In this document: positions 1-5,628 of the stretch, in pieces
Layout: each line of letters starts with the position of its first letter
Position numbering within the stretch: the stretch's first letter is position 1
Source of the DNA: Deltaproteobacteria bacterium
GTDB taxonomy: Bacteria; Desulfobacterota; WTBG01
DNA: 6,299 nt
Assembly (NCBI GenBank): GCA_013139225.1
Contig: WTBG01000128.1
Location: forward strand, 1-6,299
Direction of reading: 5' to 3'
Translations under genes and position numbers: made by a program
The notes under the pieces: generated by a model
Told to the model about the DNA's origin: nothing
What the model saw: the letters and a program-made list of their open reading frames with translations, nothing else
Database searches by the model: none

Positions 1-69
1 TGCGCCTTGCATCTGTAACTTTTTACTGTGCTGTCCAATTAGAGACTTTTCGCGAAATCAATTTAACCC

Positions 70-2238
70 ATGCATAAAATAATAAAAACCCCTAAAAAAA
101 TCCTTTATGTTGTTTTGCCTTTCCTCATTCTATCTATCCTTCCATGGATTACTTACTATAATACACTCAATAATGAATTTGTTTTTGATGACCTAATCTT
201 AATCCAGGATAATAAGACTACTCTCTCCCCAAAAAACATTAATGACATTACCAGTATCATCACGGAAGAGGAAGGTTATCGGCCTATCAGGGCATTATCT
301 TATGCAATTGATTATCACTTCTCAGGACTTAACCCTTTTAGTTACCATATATCAAACATCGTTTATCATATAATCAACTGTTTCATGGTTTACCTCATAA
401 CGCTTTTACTGCTTTCAAATAGAGCTACTGCATTTTTTACAGCAATCCTTTTTGCAGTTCACCCAATTCATACCGATTCTGTTACCTATATAGCCGGAAG
501 GAGAGATATACTCTTTACATTATTTTACCTGATCGGATTATACACCTTTATCAAATACAGGAAGACACAAAGACACTATTTTTTGTTCTTTTCCATGGCT
601 GCATATCTCTTAAGCATTGGTTCAAAGGAAATGGGAGTTACCCTGCCAGCAATTTTCCTTATATATGACCTAATAAATAACTTACCTCATGAAACAAAAA
701 AACTCCGGTCACAAGATGTAACAAAGGCTTTAAAGAAAATATGGGTACAATCTAAATATTTTTACAGTATCTTTTTTATGGGGGCATTAGCTTTTATCTA
801 TTACAAAGTTTTTATCAACTCCCCCTCTCAACAAAAAGAATACTATGGGGATAGTGTCCTGGTCACCCTTCTCACTGTAGGAAAGATTATAGTCCACTAC
901 ATAAAGCTGCTATTATTTCCTGTAAATCTCATAGCAGATTATTCTTATGATGCTTTTCCACTCTCTTCTTCATTTTTTGAGTGGTCCACCCTTTTTTCGT
1001 TTATACTACTTTTCTTGATACTCCTCATTATTCTGAAAATATTCAGCAAAAATAGGTGGATAGCCTTTGGCGGAATCTGGTTTTTCATTACACTACTACC
1101 GGTGTGCCACATCATTCCACACCACGAGTTACTGGCAGAACACTACCTCTATCTTCCCTCATACGGCTTCTGCCTTATAGCTGCTCTCCTTTTCACCTCA
1201 TCGCTTGAAAATAATAGACACTCTGCTCTTATCTATTTCTCTCTATTTTGTATAATTGTGCTTTTCTCCCTTAGAATCATTGATCGCAACAGGGATTGGA
1301 AAGATGGCATGACGCTCTGGAGCAAAACTGTAAAGAGCGTTCCTCGCTGTGCTCGCGCGCAAAACAATCTGGGAGCTGAGTATATAAAATATGGGCATGA
1401 GCATCATAAAGAGGCAATGCCTCATCTTAAAGCAGCCTTACAGATAAAGCCTGAATATGCTGAAGCATATAATAATTTGGGATTAGTTTATAAAGGACAG
1501 GGTTCTTATGATCAAGCTACTAAGTTATTCGCAAAAGCAATCAAGTCTAAAAAACGGTATTTTGAAGCAATAAATAATATAGCTACTATGTATGAGAGGA
1601 AAGGAGACTATGATACCGCCATTAAAATTTTTGAAAATGTTTTAAAAAGAAAACCAGACTATGCTGAAGCCCACAGTAATCTGGGCATAGTTTATCAGAA
1701 GAAAGGTCAGCTTGAACAGGCCAAAGAACACTTCAGAAAGGCCCTGCAAATAGAGCCTCATCATGTGGAAGCCCACAATAATCTGGGCGTCTGGTATAAG
1801 AATAAGGGGCTTTACGATGAGGCAATAGAAGAATTTAAGCAAGTATTAATATTAAAACCAGATTTCGCAGAGGTTCACTGCAATCTGGGAGCAGTTTACA
1901 ACAATAAAGGATGGTACGATCGTGCTATAGATGAACTTAAAGAAGCTTTACGACTAAAACCCCACACTGCAGAAGCTATGAACAACATGGGAAATGCATA
2001 CAAAGGAAAAGGATGGTATGATAAGGCAATAGAGGCATACAAAGAAGCCCTGGATATCAACCCGCATATGGCTATACCCCATTTGAACCTGGCCTTTACC
2101 TATCTCTACCAGAAAAAGGACAATAAAAAAGCCCTCTACCACTTTGAGAGGGCTTTGGAGATAAATCCTCATTTTCCTCAAGCAAATTCAATAATAAAGG
2201 AAATCGAAAAACTGAAAAGAGAAGAGCCGGAGTTATGA
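70..2238 (+). CDS. TMTC/DUF1736-like polytopic membrane protein with C-terminal TPR array
   Basis: Residues 1-410 are hydrophobic, with about 11-12 likely membrane spans (first at about 11-30). They carry the marks of the TMTC/DUF1736 group of GT-C-fold proteins: an acidic pair D40-D41 just after the first span (NEFVFDD), the block AVHPIHTDSVTYIAGRRD at about 129-146, GSKE near 184-187, and AEHYLYLPS at about 356-364, followed by RNRDWKD at 406-412. Eight TPR units fill 427-701. Eukaryotic TMTC proteins are ER O-mannosyltransferases; bacterial relatives are mostly uncharacterised, so transfer of a sugar from a lipid-linked donor, with the TPRs presenting a protein partner, is inference. By analogy the acidic pair would face the periplasm. 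An in-frame stop at 64-66 fixes ATG 70 as the first possible start; no clear Shine-Dalgarno precedes it, and I found no convincing promoter in the 69 bases before it. The gene is monocistronic in this window and converges on the transporter gene. By eye it is markedly AT-rich compared with the minus-strand genes. Confidence 0.85.
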   Translation: MHKIIKTPKKILYVVLPFLILSILPWITYYNTLNNEFVFDDLILIQDNKTTLSPKNINDITSIITEEEGYRPIRALSYAIDYHFSGLNPFSYHISNIVYHIINCFMVYLITLLLLSNRATAFFTAILFAVHPIHTDSVTYIAGRRDILFTLFYLIGLYTFIKYRKTQRHYFLFFSMAAYLLSIGSKEMGVTLPAIFLIYDLINNLPHETKKLRSQDVTKALKKIWVQSKYFYSIFFMGALAFIYYKVFINSPSQQKEYYGDSVLVTLLTVGKIIVHYIKLLLFPVNLIADYSYDAFPLSSSFFEWSTLFSFILLFLILLIILKIFSKNRWIAFGGIWFFITLLPVCHIIPHHELLAEHYLYLPSYGFCLIAALLFTSSLENNRHSALIYFSLFCIIVLFSLRIIDRNRDWKDGMTLWSKTVKSVPRCARAQNNLGAEYIKYGHEHHKEAMPHLKAALQIKPEYAEAYNNLGLVYKGQGSYDQATKLFAKAIKSKKRYFEAINNIATMYERKGDYDTAIKIFENVLKRKPDYAEAHSNLGIVYQKKGQLEQAKEHFRKALQIEPHHVEAHNNLGVWYKNKGLYDEAIEEFKQVLILKPDFAEVHCNLGAVYNNKGWYDRAIDELKEALRLKPHTAEAMNNMGNAYKGKGWYDKAIEAYKEALDINPHMAIPHLNLAFTYLYQKKDNKKALYHFERALEINPHFPQANSIIKEIEKLKREEPEL
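1348..2172 (+). repeat. Eight tandem TPR units encoded in the 3' part of the membrane-protein gene
   Basis: Protein residues 427-701 split cleanly into eight TPR units: 427-462 (36 residues, two extra in the HEHH region), then six units of exactly 34 residues (463-496, 497-530, 531-564, 565-598, 599-632, 633-666), and 667-701 (35 residues). Each shows the TPR pattern N-L-G-x-x-Y, G-x-Y-x-x-A-I, and a terminal A-L-x-x-x-P. A 21-residue charged tail closes the protein. At DNA level the period is 102 bp and some units are still close: 1666-1686 and 1768-1788 differ at one base in 21, which suggests growth of the array by unit duplication. TPRs normally form a superhelix that binds a partner protein or peptide; the partner here is unknown. 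Confidence 0.93.
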
Positions 2239-2301
2239 ATCCGGCCCAGTCTGTTTTGCACACGTTTATTAAAATCCTAAATCTGAAAAATGCTCTATGA
2301 T

Positions 2302-2365
2302 GTGAGATCTGCGATATGAGATAAAAGACTATTTTCAATCACACATCCCAGATCGCATATCCCAC
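2302..2365. repeat. Imperfect inverted repeat between the convergent genes
   Basis: Arms 2302-2322 and 2345-2365 are complementary at 17 of 21 positions around a 22-nt loop. Two of the four mismatches are A-C on the plus strand and become G-U pairs on the minus strand, so a minus-strand transcript folds better. The structure begins 38 bp beyond the transporter stop codon. On the minus strand it is followed some 10 nt later by a short T5 run, so it may protect or end the transporter mRNA, but it is not a canonical intrinsic terminator. The arms have a GATnTG-like purine-rich texture, so it could equally be a dispersed intergenic repeat. The rest of the 2239-2402 gap shows nothing I can name. 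Confidence 0.5.
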
Positions 2366-2402
2366 TTCTTCTGACTCCTAAATTCTGTCTTTCGTATTAT
2401 CT

Positions 2403-3971
2403 CTACATCCCCAGTTCTTTTTTATATTCCTCCATTACAGCCGGCGTTATTTTATCATAGGAGTGTTTTCTTGCATATTCTTCGGCACCTGAAACAGCCG
2501 CTTCCCTGAAAGCCGCCGGCACCTTCTCCAGCCTCTTCTTTGCCTCATCTTCCCATTCCATGGTGAAGGTAAGGTTGTCAAGCGATGTAGCCTCTTTAAG
2601 CTCTTCCGCGATGCGCCCCCTAACCGTAAACATCCATATAGCCAGAACCAGGGTAGCCGCACCTTTTAAGCCAAATGCCCAGCCAGGACCAAATGTATCA
2701 AAAAGGTAGCCACCGATGCCCATAAAGAACAGAACCCCGATAGGCTGCATGGTATTAAGCCCACCCATCACCGATCCTACTAATCCCTTTGGCGAAGCAT
2801 CTATTGCCAGGGTGTTTGCACCCACAATGCCCCCGGCCATCCCAAAGCCTGCCAGAATAACTGCAGGGAAAATCAGTCCTGAGAAAGGATTTGGAGATAG
2901 TCCGATGAGGATGAGCCCCAAACTACCCATAAAAAGAGACAAAATAATAGTGGGTACCCGTCCCCATTTATCAATAAGAATGCCTACGACAGGCATAATA
3001 ATCAAGGAAAATAACCCCATAACAATCATAGGAATGGAACCCTTAAGGGTTGCAGCCTCAGATGTCATGTTATACTGGTCAGCTAATTTTACCGCCCATG
3101 AGACCAGGAAAGTAGCTATGATAACGATATCAGCCCGGGTTATCAGCGAACACAGATAAGTTGCCTTGAGAGGAAGCTTCTTGTTTACCACCTTAAGTAT
3201 TTCCAGGAGGCCTTTCTTTTCTGCTTTCTTTTCCGGCAAATGATCCTTTAGTCCAACAATGGTAAAGAAAGCTCCTACAAGAGCAATAGCAACTGATATA
3301 TAGAATATAACCTCAACTCCGGATTTCTTTCCTATGGGGGCCACTATTCCAAAGATCAGGAGGCTGCCAAGACCCATCATCATTCCATTGAAAGCCATAC
3401 CCTTTCCCCGATCTTTCTCAGCAACATAATCTCCAACCATGGTAATAAACTGGGGATAGACCAATACCAGGCCAATGCCGATGATCAAACGGATGAAGTA
3501 AGCAGTCAATAGCCCCTGTCCAAAATCACTGAACTCGGCTGCCCGAGCAGGGGCAAAGCTTAATGTTGCACAGATAGTGGCAGAAAATCCTTCGGACAAA
3601 TTTAGGGCAGCAGCAATCTGGTTGGAATACAAAAAGAATAAGTAAAAGACAGCCAGCACAATAAATCCAATGATGGCAAGAATCTTTCTTCCTGTCCTAT
3701 CTGATAATATCCCTACATAACCAACAAAAAGGAGGGTGGCAATCTGACTCATATTCTGGAGCAAACCATTAATTGAGCCAAAAAAGTCCATGGAAACTTT
3801 GATAACATCTTTTAGAAATGCTGGCTGCAGGATTGCCGGTATCACCATAAGAAGGCCTATCAAGAGGGTATTAAAATAAAGAAAGAAAAAATTCTTTTTT
3901 GTTAAATCCGGTGGAACCTCTATGCCGGCAAACTTCTTTACAGGTTGTTTTACATCTTTTTGCTCTTCCAT
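2403..3971 (-). CDS. MFS transporter with C-terminal PCP_red-like domain
   Basis: A 522-residue inner-membrane protein with about 12 predicted spans in two halves (roughly 28-240 and 276-450) joined by a Lys/Glu-rich cytoplasmic loop at 241-271. MFS motif A is clear in the first half (G87-ILSDRTGRK-96), with its second-half counterpart at 330-338 (GILIDKWGR). R161 in RLIIGIG at the fourth span and the D-RGK loop at 187-190 are also typical, so it should move a solute by secondary transport; the substrate cannot be read from sequence. Two departures from an ordinary MFS protein stand out: an extra ~35-residue loop at about 117-150 between spans 3 and 4, and a soluble tail after the last span whose residues 471-522 resemble PCP_red. 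The start is secure: AAGGAGGT lies 4 nt before ATG, and a charged N-terminus precedes the first span. It lies 92 bp downstream of a flavoprotein gene on the same strand, so a shared transcript is possible. Confidence 0.9.
   Translation of the reverse strand: MEEQKDVKQPVKKFAGIEVPPDLTKKNFFFLYFNTLLIGLLMVIPAILQPAFLKDVIKVSMDFFGSINGLLQNMSQIATLLFVGYVGILSDRTGRKILAIIGFIVLAVFYLFFLYSNQIAAALNLSEGFSATICATLSFAPARAAEFSDFGQGLLTAYFIRLIIGIGLVLVYPQFITMVGDYVAEKDRGKGMAFNGMMMGLGSLLIFGIVAPIGKKSGVEVIFYISVAIALVGAFFTIVGLKDHLPEKKAEKKGLLEILKVVNKKLPLKATYLCSLITRADIVIIATFLVSWAVKLADQYNMTSEAATLKGSIPMIVMGLFSLIIMPVVGILIDKWGRVPTIILSLFMGSLGLILIGLSPNPFSGLIFPAVILAGFGMAGGIVGANTLAIDASPKGLVGSVMGGLNTMQPIGVLFFMGIGGYLFDTFGPGWAFGLKGAATLVLAIWMFTVRGRIAEELKEATSLDNLTFTMEWEDEAKKRLEKVPAAFREAAVSGAEEYARKHSYDKITPAVMEEYKKELGM
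2406..2561 (-). other. PCP_red-like domain encoded at the transporter C-terminus
   Basis: Residues 471-522 of the transporter are soluble and show the spacing of the PCP_red domain (known from the C-terminus of ChlB/BchB and from small 'PCP reductase family' proteins): W473, E476-A477, L481, V484-P485, F488-R489, then E498-Y499-A500-R501, then I508-T509 and V512-M513. The usual pattern, from memory, is W-x-x-E-A-x-x-x-L-x-x-I/V-P-x-x-x-R, E-x-Y/F-A-R, I-T-x-x-V/T. In the reductase this region belongs to the light-independent protochlorophyllide reductase complex; its role in other proteins is unclear. No cysteine ligands are visible in the tail. This assignment is by pattern recognition, not by a profile search. 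Confidence 0.7.
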
Positions 3972-3975
3972 ACTA

Positions 3976-3983
3976 ACCTCCTT
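3976..3983 (-). promoter_or_regulatory. Shine-Dalgarno of the transporter gene
   Basis: On the minus strand AAGGAGGT stands 4 nt before the ATG at 3969-3971. It is close to a perfect anti-16S match and fixes this start codon. It is much stronger than the site of the flavoprotein gene upstream and than anything before the plus-strand gene, suggesting efficient independent translation of the transporter. Confidence 0.85.
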
Positions 3984-4017
3984 ATATATTTAATATGGGT
4001 AATAGTTAATTGCCAAT

Positions 4018-4047
4018 TAGATAAACAGATAAGCGCAGTTAAGTCAA
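4018..4047 (-). promoter_or_regulatory. Possible sigma-70-type promoter for the transporter gene
   Basis: Minus-strand TTGACT (4042-4047) is a 5/6 match to a -35 box. It is followed after 18 bp by TATCTA (4018-4023), only a 3/6 match to a -10 box. The predicted start of transcription would leave a leader of roughly 40 nt with the strong Shine-Dalgarno in it. The weak -10 box and AT-rich context make this tentative. No minus-strand hairpin with a T-run ends the upstream flavoprotein gene, so readthrough from it is also possible. Confidence 0.25.
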
Positions 4048-4063
4048 CTTTTTTTAGAATTTT

Positions 4064-5419
4064 TTATCTGTTAGGGAAACAACCCCGGATGCGTGAAGCC
4101 AGCAGTTTGTCTAAAGAGACATTCATGATACTCTGGAACTTGCTTATGATCTCAGGTCTTTCTCTCTTAATTTTAGGCATCATTTTCTCCAGGGCCTTAT
4201 TCATATTTCCGGACATCTTAAAGGGATTGAGGTTATAAGGAAGCGGCTCTTTAATGAGGCCATAGAGATAGTTTGCATCATCTTCTGTAAATAAATTAGA
4301 CAGAGCGAATCCACGAAGATAGTGCCGGTAATCATGCGAGCCAGGGAATGACTTCTTCCACCAGTTAATATAACTCAAAACCCCTTTGCGATTGATTTCA
4401 CCATTCTTTAAGGCAACGATTACAGCACTTGCTGCTTTATGACCAGACATCAACGACCCTGTTGTCTCCGCCTCCTGGGTCCAGGCAGAATCACCAACGA
4501 AAAGTACATTATCCTGAAATGGTTCTTCAAGCGGTGACCAGATATTTTCAACGCAGGCAGTCTTCCGATGGATCTTTGGGTTTACAAACCAGTGTGAAAA
4601 AGGACTATCATAGATAAAGTAATTCATTCTCTCCAGATAATTAATCCTTGTATCAAGAATCCCTCCAATATCCAACACATAATCTCCCCCCTCATAAACA
4701 CTGGGTAACATAAAGTGGGAATAAGAAATATTACATTTGGGATCTACTCCTTTTACAAAAGCAAGAATCTCTGGATGCGGGAAATTAACTCCTGATAAAT
4801 AAAAATTGATGCATACCAGAGTTCCATAAAATGTCCTTTTCTCATTTAAACCCAGGACTCTTGCTATCCTTGAATTTACGCCATCCGCAGCAATAACGAA
4901 GGGGGCATTGAATGACCGACCCTCTTGAGAGAGGACCTCAATACAGTCTTTATGTTTTTCCAGGTTTATTACATTGGTGGCGGGAAAAACCCTTAGTCCG
5001 CAGGAAGTGGCATCTTCTAAAAGTCCACCTATAAGCTTTCCCTTATCAAAGACAATAGACAGTCGTCCCGCATCACCCTTCTTAATATTTTCTTCATAAG
5101 TACCCACCCTTATATAGGATTTTCCATTAGGTGAATAATTATGCCACCCATAAAAATTTTTATAAGGACCCTCATATTTCACAGAGAAACCATTTAAGGG
5201 AAAGATTATCCGCTTGGTTTTCTGATTAAAATACATTCTCTCACCACAAAAGTAATCACTCTCCAATACGAGCATGGTAGCACAGGCTCTTCTGATGGTG
5301 GTGACATCTCTCTTTCTTTCTAAAAGAGCCACCTTTAAGCCCGTCTCACTAGCTGTCTTGGCAGCCATAACCCCAGCCGGGCCGGCCCCAACAACAATAA
5401 GATCAAAATCTTTCTTCAT
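4064..5419 (-). CDS. FAD-dependent oxidoreductase, geranylgeranyl reductase/FixC-like superfamily
   Basis: The 451-residue protein opens with a Rossmann dinucleotide-binding motif, G11-A-G-P-A-G16, ending at the acidic E34 of LLER, which would hold the FAD ribose. The second FAD motif is A-A-D179-G180-V-N-S183-R, and the third is F-V-G309-D310-S-A, followed by TTGSLMSGHKAA. This order and spacing are those of the geranylgeranyl reductase (ChlP/BchP, archaeal GGR), FixC and PHBH-like flavoproteins, which reduce or hydroxylate hydrophobic substrates; the substrate here is unknown. Residues 340-451 form a Trp/Arg-rich C-terminal extension (KRERPEI near 418-424). There is no signal peptide; the protein is probably cytosolic or membrane-peripheral. 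The ATG follows AGGGA by 7 nt and begins directly before the Rossmann strand, so the start is well placed. The C-terminal half matches the truncated gene upstream on the same strand, making them tandem paralogues. Alternatives within the superfamily (halogenase- or hydroxylase-like) cannot be excluded. Confidence 0.85.
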   Translation of the reverse strand: MKKDFDLIVVGAGPAGVMAAKTASETGLKVALLERKRDVTTIRRACATMLVLESDYFCGERMYFNQKTKRIIFPLNGFSVKYEGPYKNFYGWHNYSPNGKSYIRVGTYEENIKKGDAGRLSIVFDKGKLIGGLLEDATSCGLRVFPATNVINLEKHKDCIEVLSQEGRSFNAPFVIAADGVNSRIARVLGLNEKRTFYGTLVCINFYLSGVNFPHPEILAFVKGVDPKCNISYSHFMLPSVYEGGDYVLDIGGILDTRINYLERMNYFIYDSPFSHWFVNPKIHRKTACVENIWSPLEEPFQDNVLFVGDSAWTQEAETTGSLMSGHKAASAVIVALKNGEINRKGVLSYINWWKKSFPGSHDYRHYLRGFALSNLFTEDDANYLYGLIKEPLPYNLNPFKMSGNMNKALEKMMPKIKRERPEIISKFQSIMNVSLDKLLASRIRGCFPNR

Positions 5420-5426
5420 AGAAAAA

Positions 5427-5431
5427 TCCCT
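5427..5431 (-). promoter_or_regulatory. Weak ribosome binding site of the complete flavoprotein gene
   Basis: Minus-strand AGGGA lies 7 nt before the ATG at 5417-5419. It is a partial Shine-Dalgarno with good spacing and supports that ATG as the start. Confidence 0.5.
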
Positions 5432-5474
5432 GTGATGTATATTTCTTAATCTTAAACCCAGATTTCGCGGTAGC

Positions 5475-5492
5475 CGCAGGCTTCAGCCTGCG
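5475..5492. repeat. REP-like palindrome in the gap between the two flavoprotein genes
   Basis: CGCAGGCT and AGCCTGCG form a perfect 8-bp-arm inverted repeat around the dinucleotide TC, flanked on the plus strand by GGTAGC on the left and AGGAAAAAAAA on the right. This GC-rich palindrome with a GGTAGC-type shoulder resembles REP elements seen in many copies in intergenic regions of various bacteria, often linked to REP-associated (RAYT, IS200-like) transposases; that link is from general knowledge. It is not an intrinsic terminator: the A8 run follows it on the plus strand, so no U-run follows the hairpin in either direction. With a 2-nt loop the apex must open by at least one pair. Confidence 0.7.
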
Positions 5493-5535
5493 AGGAAAAA
5501 AAACACAAACTCCCTCTGGATAATTCAACCCATGC

Positions 5536-5590
5536 TGTCATTTTCGCAAAACCAGTCCTCGACTCTAATCGGGGAGCAGGAATCCTGACG
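5536..5590. repeat. Degenerate stem-loop repeat (TGTCATT...GGAATCC type)
   Basis: The segment begins TGTCATTTTCGC and ends GCAGGAATCCTGAC, like worn copies of the widespread dispersed palindromes that run TGTCATTCCCGC...GCGGGAATCC. Inside it, TCCTCGA (5556-5562) pairs with TCGGGGA (5569-5575) around a 6-nt loop, with one G-U pair; GTCA (5537-5540) pairs with TGAC (5586-5589) at the outside. No reading frame or promoter is visible. Resemblance to the repeat family is recalled, not searched. Between this and the REP-like palindrome I see nothing further in 5420-5628. Confidence 0.45.
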
Positions 5591-5628
5591 TCGTTTGTTA
5601 TAAATGTTGAGAGATTGAATAAGGCGGG

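Noticed and set aside
48..57. Palindrome TTTCGCGAAA upstream of the TPR gene, sharing CGCGAAATC with the shoulder of the REP-like element near 5461-5469
   Set aside because: Only 9 bases match and the surrounding bases do not; too short to call a second repeat copy or an operator.
2226..2245. GCCGGA/TCCGGC stem with an 8-nt loop spanning the stop codon of the TPR gene, as a terminator
   Set aside because: The stem is only 6 bp, overlaps the stop codon, and is followed by a mixed sequence with only a short T4, not a proper U-tract.
2716..3159. Open plus-strand frame of 147 codons inside the transporter gene
   Set aside because: It is antisense to a clear MFS coding sequence, has no ribosome site and gives a Pro/Ile/Thr-rich composition typical of a shadow frame.
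4026..4070. Inverted repeat CAGATAA...TTATCTG and the AGTTAAGTCAACT near-palindrome with following T-run in the gap before the transporter
   Set aside because: Arms are short, the 7-bp pair has a 31-nt loop, and the T-run is on the plus strand where no plus-strand gene ends, so it is neither a terminator nor a supported operator.
3945..4238. Open plus-strand frame of 97 codons across the transporter start and the flavoprotein 3' end
   Set aside because: It overlaps two well-supported minus-strand genes and the gap between them, with no ribosome site or recognisable motif.
4064..5419. Naming the complete flavoprotein as ChlP/BchP
   Set aside because: Superfamily motifs fit, but the TGEG region is altered, there is a distinctive C-terminal extension, and no chlorophyll gene is in view; a specific name would overreach.
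5577..5587. CAGGA-A-TCCTG palindrome as a separate regulatory site
   Set aside because: It lies inside the degenerate stem-loop repeat, and a 1-nt loop cannot form a hairpin; it is better explained as part of that repeat's end.
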